DNA of 42,071 nucleotides from Candidatus Omnitrophota bacterium (GTDB lineage: Bacteria > Omnitrophota > Gorgyraeia > Gygaellales > Profunditerraquicolaceae): the NCBI GenBank assembly GCA_028710685.1, contig JAQTTQ010000007.1, forward strand, positions 1-42,071, in the 5' to 3' direction. The stretch's first letter is position 1, and the number at the start of each line of letters is the position of its first letter. Shown here piece by piece: positions 1-6,508 of the stretch. The notes under the pieces are model-generated. The model made no database searches and was not told where the DNA came from. It saw nothing but the letters and a program-made list of their open reading frames with translations. The position numbers were made by a program, and so were the translations under genes.

Positions 1-240
1 GCTTGACTCCAGAATAAGCGCCATACTTTCATTGGGGCAAAGCCTGTAATCTATATCACAGGCGTTCAAAATAAGCGCCCGGGTCTTGGGGGAAAGGTCG
101 TCATGAAAATAGCTCTTTAGACGTTTTTTTAAAGACTTTGCCTTACCGATATAAATAACCTTGCCGGATGCATCTTTCATTAAATATACCCCGGAAGAAT
201 CAGAAGCAGTGGCTGCTTTTTCTTTTAAGATATTATTCAT
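1..240 (-). CDS. uvrC: UvrC N-terminal part (excinuclease ABC subunit C), truncated by the window edge
   Basis: The first 80 codons of a minus-strand gene are present; the rest lies left of base 1. The protein starts MNNILKEKAATASDSSGVYL and contains the GIY-YIG nuclease signature GVYLMKDASGKVIYIGKAKS followed by LKKRLKSYF, which matches the UvrC N-terminal nuclease domain that makes the 3' incision in nucleotide excision repair. The ATG at 240-238 overlaps the murJ TGA (ATGA), so it is probably translationally coupled to murJ. Other GIY-YIG proteins cannot be fully excluded from 80 residues, but the GVYLMKD...GKVIYIGKAKSLKKR run is the UvrC form. Confidence 0.88.
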   Translation of the reverse strand, partial: MNNILKEKAATASDSSGVYLMKDASGKVIYIGKAKSLKKRLKSYFHDDLSPKTRALILNACDIDYRLCPNESMALILESS

Positions 241-1781
241 TTTCTCTTCACTAAGCCCCAGACCTGCCGTAACTCCTTAACTCTAAAAATAAAACAAAAA
301 AAGACGTAAGAAAATAAAGCTGCTATTAAAATAAATATCAGGCTTAAGAATTTATTCGTAATAATACCGCAAGAAAAATAGCATACCGCACCCATACCTA
401 GGCTTGAGGCAAGAATCCTCAGGAAAGAAAGCTTAATCTCTCCGACCCCAAAATCACCGGCCTTCCTCAGGGCCAGCAGAAACAAAACACAGAAGGTAAT
501 TACTCCGGATATTGACGTAGCCAGGGCAATACCGGCTATCTTAAGCGGAAACATCAATATAATATTTAATACTATATTTAAAGCCAAACCTAAAGCCGAA
601 ACCTTGGCCGGGGTGAGGGTATCTTTCATACTAAAGAAATACGACTGCAGCACCTTATTGGCGCCGTAAGCGCTTAAACCTATCCCGTAAAAAAAGAGGG
701 CTTCCGAGGTAAGCCTGGCAGAATAAGCATCAAATTTACCGCCGAAGAAAAGGTAATTCACCAATGGCCCGGCGAGGACCATCAGAAAAACCCCTGCCGG
801 CAACATAACAAAGAATACCGCGCGCAGCCCAAAAGAAAGAGTTTGTTTCAGTGCGCTAGAATCCTCTGCTATTGCCTGCCGGGAGAGGGTAGGAAGTATT
901 GCCTGGGAGATGGCATTACTGAAAATTCCCAACGGGAATTGGATCAAACGATAAGAAAAATACAAAACCGCAACCCCGCCCTCCCCCACTATCCAAAACA
1001 AGGAACCGAAGATAGAATCGACAAAATTATTAACCTGATAAATACAGGAACTTAAAATTCTAGGCAGCATGAGCCTGCGGATAGCCCTTGCCCCAGGATG
1101 ATTCAAGGTCTTGGGTAATTTGAACCTAAATCCCTTCTTGTAAAGCACGGGGATTTGTACAACTAACTGTAAAGCCCCTCCGATTAAAACCCCTAAAGCC
1201 AAACCCTTAACCCCCTCCCCGAAAATAAGAGCAAAAATAATTATGGAAATGTTTAGCAGGCAGGGCGCAAACGCAGGAACAGCAAAATGCCTCAAGGAAT
1301 TTAGCAATGCCGTGGCATATGCTGCCAGGCTAATTAATAAAATATAGGGAAAGATAATCCGGTTAAGCTTAACCGTTAAAGCGAACTTCTCCGCAGTGGC
1401 CAAGAAGCCCGGGGCGATAAGGCGCACGATAAAAGGAGAGAAGATTATGCCTAATACGGTTATAGACATCAGGATTACTAATAGGATGTTGAGCATAACA
1501 TTGGCTAACTCCCAAAATTCATCCTTTGAATGCTTAATCTTGTATTCGCTGAATATAGGGACAAACGCGGCATTAGTAGCCCCTTCGCCTACAAAATCAC
1601 GGAAAAGATTAGGGATCTTAAAAGCTATAACAAATACCTGCGCATAAAGATAAACCCCGAAAAGCCTTGCGATGATCACGTCGCGGACAAAACCCAGGAG
1701 GCGGGAAACAAAAGTACCCAAACCGATAATACCGGCTGATTTTGCTACTGCAAGGTTGGATTGGTCCTTATCTATTGACAT
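237..1781 (-). CDS. murJ: MurJ/MviN lipid II flippase
   Basis: 514-residue polytopic membrane protein of the MOP superfamily that moves lipid II across the inner membrane for peptidoglycan synthesis. The N-terminus (GLGTFVSRLLGFVRDVIIAR) carries the MviN signature, with the conserved Arg pair in S-R-L-L-G-F-V-R-D and then about 14 hydrophobic segments. Length is normal for the family. The start at 1781 has AAGG seven bases upstream. The first three codons are used twice: the -35 box of the divergent rpsT promoter (1775-1780) lies inside them. The stop overlaps uvrC by four bases. Confidence 0.95.
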   Translation of the reverse strand: MSIDKDQSNLAVAKSAGIIGLGTFVSRLLGFVRDVIIARLFGVYLYAQVFVIAFKIPNLFRDFVGEGATNAAFVPIFSEYKIKHSKDEFWELANVMLNILLVILMSITVLGIIFSPFIVRLIAPGFLATAEKFALTVKLNRIIFPYILLISLAAYATALLNSLRHFAVPAFAPCLLNISIIIFALIFGEGVKGLALGVLIGGALQLVVQIPVLYKKGFRFKLPKTLNHPGARAIRRLMLPRILSSCIYQVNNFVDSIFGSLFWIVGEGGVAVLYFSYRLIQFPLGIFSNAISQAILPTLSRQAIAEDSSALKQTLSFGLRAVFFVMLPAGVFLMVLAGPLVNYLFFGGKFDAYSARLTSEALFFYGIGLSAYGANKVLQSYFFSMKDTLTPAKVSALGLALNIVLNIILMFPLKIAGIALATSISGVITFCVLFLLALRKAGDFGVGEIKLSFLRILASSLGMGAVCYFSCGIITNKFLSLIFILIAALFSYVFFCFIFRVKELRQVWGLVKRK

Positions 1782-1803
1782 ATCTGCCTTATTATGTTAA
1801 TAT
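1775..1803 (+). promoter_or_regulatory. Predicted sigma70-type promoter of rpsT
   Basis: TTGACA (1775-1780), a 17-base spacer and TAATAT (1798-1803) predict transcription starting near 1810, giving a leader of about 26 bases that contains the AGGAG at 1823-1827. The -35 hexamer lies within the first codons of the divergent murJ gene. No experimental start is known. Confidence 0.75.
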
Positions 1804-1835
1804 TACTAAAATTTATAAAAATAGGAGATTTAAAT

Positions 1836-2099
1836 ATGCCAAGACGCAAAACCTCGATCAAGAAAACACGTTCCGATAGCAAAAAACACCTGCAAAATGT
1901 AAAGATTAAGCAAACCCTTAAGAAAACTATCAAAAAATTCCAGGGCTTAGTTACCGCAAAAAACCTGGACGAAGCAAAAAAGATGCTGGCCAGTGTTTTT
2001 TCTCAATTGGATAAGGCAGCAAAAAAAAGAACCATTCACCCGGCTACGGCAGACAGAAGAAAATCCCGCCTGATGAAACATTTAAGCAAGGGCGCATAA
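1836..2099 (+). CDS. rpsT: 30S ribosomal protein S20
   Basis: 87-residue very basic protein (MPRRKTSIKKTRSDSKKHLQ...) with the S20 pattern: an N-terminal KK/R-rich segment, helical repeats, and ...RTIHPATADRRKSRLMKHL near the end. It binds 16S rRNA in the small subunit. An upstream TTG/ATG extension to 1794 is possible on paper, but the ATG at 1836 has AGGAG at a good distance and begins where S20 proteins begin; 1794 would lie upstream of the predicted transcription start. The 3' end overlaps holA tail-to-tail by 18 bases. Confidence 0.95.
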   Translation: MPRRKTSIKKTRSDSKKHLQNVKIKQTLKKTIKKFQGLVTAKNLDEAKKMLASVFSQLDKAAKKRTIHPATADRRKSRLMKHLSKGA

Positions 2100-2720
2100 A
2101 TTAACCACTAATTTTTCAAGGGCAAAAACGGGCTTTAATCGGCCCGTTTTTATTTCTATATCGCAATTTAAAAGCAGCCTCAGCCTTATTTGCAGGCCGC
2201 GCGGATTAACCATATTATTCTCCAAAGAATACCTTAGTCCACCGAGTATCCTTTCCGCAGGCTCCCCTTCCCTTATAAGCTGATTTAATATCAATAAGGC
2301 CTTTCCTGCCTGCCTGTTTTCTATTTGGCGGCTTAAGTTGAAAGCGCTAGGAATAGCTTCTTCTTTAAAGCGTATTACCTTCGCATGTTTGCTTACGCTT
2401 CTTAAAAATGCGGCCTTTTGCCTCTCCTGTCCTATATCTAATATCAAAATAGTATTCTTATCCTGCCTGGCTGCCCATATAGCAATGAAATCATCTATTG
2501 CCTTTTGAAGCCCCTGAGCATCTCTTATCAATACTATCCTCTTATGAGAATTAAGCGGGATGCTTAAAAGCTTTTCCTGCAGCTCTTTAAGGGTGAGTTT
2601 CTCAGCATATAATACATCTAGGTTGAAATCTTCTAGTTTACGCGGGAGGGACTCTTCTTTGATACGTTTTAACGCTGCATCTTTGGCGGGAAGATCTTGG
2701 CCGATAAACAAATAGAGCAT
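2082..2720 (-). CDS. holA: Short DNA polymerase III delta subunit (HolA-like)
   Basis: 212-residue protein. The N-terminus (MLYLFIGQDLPAKDAALKRI, then PLNSHKRIVLIRDAQ near residue 57) follows HolA domain I, and the C-terminal half (FNLSRQIENRQAGKALLILN, then GEPAERILGGLRY) follows domain III. HolA is the clamp-loader subunit that opens the beta sliding clamp. The family is usually about 330-345 residues; here the middle AAA+ lid domain seems to be missing. Neighbouring lptE and rpsT are common holA neighbours, which supports the call. It starts 6 bases after lptE ends and overlaps rpsT by 18 bases. Confidence 0.8.
   Translation of the reverse strand: MLYLFIGQDLPAKDAALKRIKEESLPRKLEDFNLDVLYAEKLTLKELQEKLLSIPLNSHKRIVLIRDAQGLQKAIDDFIAIWAARQDKNTILILDIGQERQKAAFLRSVSKHAKVIRFKEEAIPSAFNLSRQIENRQAGKALLILNQLIREGEPAERILGGLRYSLENNMVNPRGLQIRLRLLLNCDIEIKTGRLKPVFALEKLVVNLCALA
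2124..2151 (+). terminator. Rho-independent terminator of rpsT, inside the holA coding region
   Basis: A perfect 10-bp stem AAAAACGGGC / GCCCGTTTTT (2124-2133 with 2142-2151) has an 8-base loop and a following T-rich run (TATTT). It lies 24 bases past the rpsT stop. On the opposite strand the same bases encode residues near the C-terminus of HolA (the ...RLKPVFALE... segment), so the signal is embedded in protein-coding sequence. Confidence 0.85.
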
Positions 2721-2726
2721 TTTTAC

Positions 2727-3284
2727 TTACCAATCTTCGACTGTCCGCTCAACAACCCTGCGGGCTAGATCGTTAAGCGCATCAACAACCGCATTACTCT
2801 CTGATTGTGCCTGCGGGCCGGTAACAAAGTAAATTGAATCGCCGATAAAACCATTCTCCTGCCAGAGTATCTTATCTGTCTTGCTATCCCAAAGGCTTAT
2901 ATTGACTACCAGGTTAATACGATATTCGCTTACATCATCATTATCTAGGTAACGCAAGGGATCTTTACGGAATTCAACCACCTCTCCCTTTAAAATTAAG
3001 TCTGCCAGTTCTTTAGCGGCCGGTTTTAAATTACCATCAAATAAATACCTGTTATTCACATACCTGGTAATCTCCGTCTCAATCATCGGGCGGTAAATCC
3101 TGTATTTTCTGGCGGCATTAGCCTCGCTGGTGATGTCGATTCGGTTTATAAATGGGGTTACATAAATGGTTTTAAAATCATCCGCAATCATAGAGCGCGT
3201 AGTATAGCCGCAACCGGAAAGCATTACCGAGGATAGACAACAGAGAGCAAAAACAAAAAAGTAATGACAGCTTAATTTCTTCAT
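2727..3284 (-). CDS. lptE: LptE, LPS-assembly lipoprotein
   Basis: 185-residue lipoprotein: a basic start, a hydrophobic segment and the lipobox L-S-G-C (Cys25) followed by GYTTRS, the usual start of mature LptE. The rest is a small alpha/beta domain with ILWQENGFIGDSIYF. LptE plugs the LptD barrel and helps place LPS in the outer leaflet. It is fourth-base coupled (ATGA) to the upstream TPR gene and precedes holA, the same lptE-holA order as in E. coli. GGAG lies upstream of the ATG, inside the preceding gene. Confidence 0.85.
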   Translation of the reverse strand: MKKLSCHYFFVFALCCLSSVMLSGCGYTTRSMIADDFKTIYVTPFINRIDITSEANAARKYRIYRPMIETEITRYVNNRYLFDGNLKPAAKELADLILKGEVVEFRKDPLRYLDNDDVSEYRINLVVNISLWDSKTDKILWQENGFIGDSIYFVTGPQAQSESNAVVDALNDLARRVVERTVEDW

Positions 3285-4222
3285 TTTCTATTCTCCAATT
3301 CCTGCAGCTTTGCTAAAGACTTTGCCGCCCAGATACTCTTAGGATAATTATCTACCACGTAATTATAATATATGTTTGCCGCCTTATAGGATTTCTGCTT
3401 TTCGTAGAATCTTGCGGTATTAAAACTGGACTCGGCCTCTTTCTCATTCAGCTTGGCTATATTAGCTTCGGCCTCTAGCGAAAGGACTGCATCCGGATGA
3501 TCCCTGACAAATTCCTCGAATTTCTGCTTGGCCTCTCCGGCTGCGCCCTGGTCATAATCTGGGCTGCGCGATAATGCTGCGCGACAGGAAGCAATCTGGA
3601 ACCTAGATGGCTCGCTCCACTCGCTGTCGGGGTAATTTGAGATCACTTTATTAAAAGCCTCTTCTGCTTCATAATAACGCTGCAGGCTCTTCAAAACCAA
3701 ACCAAGCCTATACTGCGCCTTGGGGGCTAAAGGCCCATAAGTAGAATTTTCTACTACCTTAGTGTATATTTCAACCGCCGGATTTTCAACCGGCAGAGTA
3801 ATACCCAGGGCCTTGCGCTTATAACCAGACATAAACTTATCGGCAATGTTATATTCTCTCTCAATGGCCTCTTTTATCCTCTCAGAAAAAGGATATTTAT
3901 CAATTAACCTCTGGTAAGCCTGGTATGCTTCGTAAAAATTCTCCCGCGCCTCCTCAATCAGGCCTAAATAATACTGAGACTCTGAGGCCTCAAAAGACTT
4001 AGGGTATTCTTTAAGCAGCTTCCTGAATTCGCGCCGGGCTTCCTCAAACTTACCTTCACCATAGAAACTCAGGGCGTAATCAAACTGCGCCTTAGGGCTC
4101 TCCTTAGCGACATTCTTCGGGTTAACCCATTTCCCGGTCTTAGGGGTCCAGATCCAGAAAGGATAAGCAGGGTTGGCTGAAATGGAAAAAATAATGAGGA
4201 AAATTAATATTATCCGCCGCAT
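3281..4222 (-). CDS. BamD-like secreted TPR protein
   Basis: 313 residues: a signal peptide (MRRIILIFLIIFSISANPAYPF), a short W-rich motif FWIWTPKTGKW, then tandem TPR units such as ALSFYGEGKFEEARREFRKL and AYQAYQRLIDKYPFSE, and a second TPR block near the C-terminus (SYKAANIYYNYVVDNYPKSI). This is the BamD/YfiO type of array, expected in the periplasm as a scaffold for outer-membrane protein assembly. Unlike classical BamD there is no lipobox Cys after the signal peptide. It heads the (BamD-like)-lptE-holA transcript from the promoter at 4232-4260. A CpoB/YbgF-like role is the alternative. Confidence 0.7.
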   Translation of the reverse strand: MRRIILIFLIIFSISANPAYPFWIWTPKTGKWVNPKNVAKESPKAQFDYALSFYGEGKFEEARREFRKLLKEYPKSFEASESQYYLGLIEEARENFYEAYQAYQRLIDKYPFSERIKEAIEREYNIADKFMSGYKRKALGITLPVENPAVEIYTKVVENSTYGPLAPKAQYRLGLVLKSLQRYYEAEEAFNKVISNYPDSEWSEPSRFQIASCRAALSRSPDYDQGAAGEAKQKFEEFVRDHPDAVLSLEAEANIAKLNEKEAESSFNTARFYEKQKSYKAANIYYNYVVDNYPKSIWAAKSLAKLQELENRK

Positions 4223-4231
4223 AATGCTATA

Positions 4232-4260
4232 ACTTTAACATACTACTACGCTTTTGTCAA
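4232..4260 (-). promoter_or_regulatory. Predicted promoter of the BamD-like gene, near-leaderless
   Basis: On the minus strand TTGACA (4260-4255), 17 bases, then TAAAGT (4237-4232) with a TG extended -10 just before it. The predicted start falls near 4225, only about 3 bases before the ATG at 4222, and no Shine-Dalgarno sequence is present between -10 and ATG. Confidence 0.7.
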
Positions 4261-4275
4261 ACAAGAAATAGCAAA

Positions 4276-4293
4276 ATAGGGGACGGTTCTCAT
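4276..4293. repeat. Possible REP-like intergenic motif (single copy in the window)
   Basis: ATAGGGGACGGTTCTCAT lies in the 129-base gap between comEC and the BamD-like gene. From memory, GGGGACGGTTCTC-type strings recur between genes in some uncultured and deltaproteobacterial genomes near Y1-type transposases. Only one copy is visible here, so repeat status is not shown. Confidence 0.3.
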
Positions 4294-4351
4294 AAACGCT
4301 AACCCTTTAACACCAATAGTTTAGAGAAACAGCATATTATATAATAACTTC

Positions 4352-5734
4352 TTAAAGATAACGATAGGCAAAAGGCAGGTCGCTAAAGAATCTACCAAGC
4401 CACAAGAGAAGAAATACTATTAGCTCGTTAAAACCTGCAAAGGCTCCCAGCAAAACAGGGGGAAAAACGCTTGCAATAGCCAGGCTTAATCCCGAAATAA
4501 TAAGCAAGGAAGCCAGCGGGATAATAAAAAGGTTAGCTAAAATGGCAACCGGAGAAATAATCTTAAAATAGTAAGCTATTAATCCGGCTGTACCAAGCCA
4601 GGCAGAAAAAGAGATCAGTAGGCTATTCGCAATAACCTTTAAAAACCCTATCCGTAACCTTTCTACCTGGAATAACGCCTTTAGGCAAGGGTATAAATAG
4701 GCTATCGCCGCGACGCTAGCAAATGAAAGCTGGAAACTAATCGAAAAAAGGTCCCGGGGATTGATAGCTAGTATAAATAACGCAGCCAAAGATAGAGAAC
4801 TTTTAAGTGATGTTTCTCTCTGTAGAAAACAACCTATAGTCAAAAATACTCCCATAACGGTCGCACGCATAACCGGAGTTGAGGCACCGGTAATAAAACA
4901 ATAAAGAATTAAAAAAAATATCACCCCAAAATACCGTATCCTCCTGGGAATACGCAATATCTTAAGCAATACCCCTGATATAAACGCAATAACCCCTACA
5001 TGAAAACCGCTTACCACCATTATATGCACCGTAGCAGATTTAACCATATAATCATATACAGCTGCAGGGATGCTTTTTTTATCGCCTAAAATCATGGCCC
5101 TGTTAATACTTGCGGCTAAAGGGGAAAGGTGCCGCAGGAATACAGACTCTGCATTATCTTTCAGGAAAAAGGCCGACTTTTTAAATAGGCTCCCCTTGTT
5201 TGTATTTAAACGAGTTACTGAAGAACTTTTTTTTACCTGCATTAAAAGCGGTATTTTACCCGTAAAAAAACGATAAGGCCTGTAGGCAGAGCCGAACAAT
5301 ATTAACTCCTCTCCATATGAGAAATTATTTATCCCTTTAACAGCTACCCGGATATTCCCGCAGGATTTATATCTCTTTCCTTCAAGCCCCAATTCCTCGA
5401 CCCTGAAAATAAACGAAGAACCGGCATCCTTAAAGACAGGTTTACTGTTAATAAAACCTTTGATAATATAAGGGCCATTATTCCGGTAGCGGATATAACG
5501 GCCTATATCTGTTTTAGGGGTTGTATATGAATTTTTAAGGCAAAGCGCCCCTAAGGTAAATATTAATGCGCAAAGCGTGACTTCAAAACTTAAGCCCTTA
5601 TTTATAAGGAGCATGCAAGATAGAGCAAGGATAAGAGCGATGATATAGAAAGCCTGGAAAGAAACCTTAAATAAATATACGCATATTATCCCCATGCAGA
5701 AAAAGACAACAAAACAACCCAAAACATTCTTCAT
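4352..5734 (-). CDS. comEC: ComEC/Rec2-type DNA-uptake channel without the metallo-beta-lactamase domain
   Basis: 460-residue membrane protein. The N-terminus has hydrophobic segments and a small beta domain (DUF4131-like, residues about 50-180). The Competence domain follows, with the signatures VVSGFHVGVIAFISGVLL and TGASTPVMRATVMGVF. The family translocates single-stranded DNA across the inner membrane during transformation. Full-length ComEC is usually above 700 residues because of a C-terminal MBL-fold domain; this one stops right after the last membrane segment (...FSDLPFAYRYL) with no continuation in the following 129 bases. The ATG directly follows the comEA stop. Confidence 0.85.
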   Translation of the reverse strand: MKNVLGCFVVFFCMGIICVYLFKVSFQAFYIIALILALSCMLLINKGLSFEVTLCALIFTLGALCLKNSYTTPKTDIGRYIRYRNNGPYIIKGFINSKPVFKDAGSSFIFRVEELGLEGKRYKSCGNIRVAVKGINNFSYGEELILFGSAYRPYRFFTGKIPLLMQVKKSSSVTRLNTNKGSLFKKSAFFLKDNAESVFLRHLSPLAASINRAMILGDKKSIPAAVYDYMVKSATVHIMVVSGFHVGVIAFISGVLLKILRIPRRIRYFGVIFFLILYCFITGASTPVMRATVMGVFLTIGCFLQRETSLKSSLSLAALFILAINPRDLFSISFQLSFASVAAIAYLYPCLKALFQVERLRIGFLKVIANSLLISFSAWLGTAGLIAYYFKIISPVAILANLFIIPLASLLIISGLSLAIASVFPPVLLGAFAGFNELIVFLLLWLGRFFSDLPFAYRYL

Positions 5735-6064
5735 CTACTGCACCATGATATAATCTTTAATTTTATCGAATTTAGCTTCAGTAATGCCTTTTATACCCTT
5801 AAGCTCCTCCAGGCTCCTAAAACCTTTATTAAGTTCCCTGGAATCAATAATGCGCTGAGATAACCTATCACCGATTCCTGATACGCTCATTAAAAGTTTC
5901 TTATCCGCAGTATTTATATTTATCTTACCCAAACTTTGGTTAAGACGGCCTAGGCTCTTTCCTGCGGTAAAATGCTTGCATGCAAAATTTATCCCCAACC
6001 CTAAAAGATAAATTAAAAGAATGAATACAACCGCCCTTCGTTCATCATTAGTAAGATTAAGCAT
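5735..6064 (-). CDS. comEA: ComEA-like helix-hairpin-helix DNA-binding protein
   Basis: 109 residues: one N-terminal membrane anchor (residues about 11-28) and a C-terminal pair of HhH motifs (KININTADKKLLMSVSGIGD, then SLEELKGIKGI) as in ComEA, the periplasmic DNA receptor that delivers incoming DNA to ComEC. It lies immediately upstream of comEC. A strong GGGAGGTGA site lies before the ATG. Length is typical of the short ComEA form. Confidence 0.88.
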   Translation of the reverse strand: MLNLTNDERRAVVFILLIYLLGLGINFACKHFTAGKSLGRLNQSLGKININTADKKLLMSVSGIGDRLSQRIIDSRELNKGFRSLEELKGIKGITEAKFDKIKDYIMVQ

Positions 6065-6123
6065 TAATTCACCTCCCTAATCCTAATAGACGCAAAAAAC
6101 CCTGAAATCTAACGCTTTTTTTA

Positions 6124-6132
6124 TGGTATACT
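6124..6132 (+). promoter_or_regulatory. Predicted extended -10 promoter of the receiver gene, leaderless
   Basis: TGGTATACT gives a TGN extended -10 with TATACT at 6127-6132; no good -35 box is seen. Seven bases separate it from the ATG at 6140, so transcription would begin at or one base before the start codon. An AAGG at 6135-6138 is too close to the ATG to act as a ribosome site. Confidence 0.55.
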
Positions 6133-6139
6133 TTAAGGT

Positions 6140-6508
6140 ATGGGCAAGAGGATCTTGATTATAGATGATGACTATAACGGAGCAAAACAAACCAAAGAGG
6201 CCTTGAAAAAAGAGGGCTTTGAGGTAAGTTACGCCTATAGCGCAGAAGAGGGATTCGATAAAATGAAGGAGTCCAAGCCCAATCTCATACTTCTTGATTT
6301 GGTCCTTGCTGATGAAAGCGGATTCAAGGTAGCCCAGCAGATAAAGGAGATCCCTGCCTATGCAGATATCCCGATTATTGCCATATCGCTAAAAAAAGAG
6401 GCTATAGATAAACATATAGCCTCGAAAATCGGTATTATTGACTACCTGGAGAAGCCCCTGGATATGGATAAGCTTCTCTTCAGGATAAAAGATATCCTCA
6501 ATATTTAA
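6140..6508 (+). CDS. Stand-alone response-regulator receiver protein
   Basis: 122 residues forming a single CheY-like receiver domain with no output domain. Acidic pocket Asp9-Asp10-Asp11, phospho-acceptor Asp53 (LLDLVLADESG), Ser83 at the switch position and Lys105 (YLEKP) are all present, so phosphorylation from a histidine kinase should work. No kinase is adjacent, so the partner is unknown. The gene sits alone on the plus strand between divergent comEA and convergent leuS; its stop abuts the leuS stop with no spacer. The transcript looks leaderless. Confidence 0.88.
   Translation: MGKRILIIDDDYNGAKQTKEALKKEGFEVSYAYSAEEGFDKMKESKPNLILLDLVLADESGFKVAQQIKEIPAYADIPIIAISLKKEAIDKHIASKIGIIDYLEKPLDMDKLLFRIKDILNI

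Noticed and set aside
1794-1835. Upstream start for ribosomal protein S20
   Set aside because: It precedes the predicted transcription start and adds non-S20 residues; the ATG at 1836 has an AGGAG.
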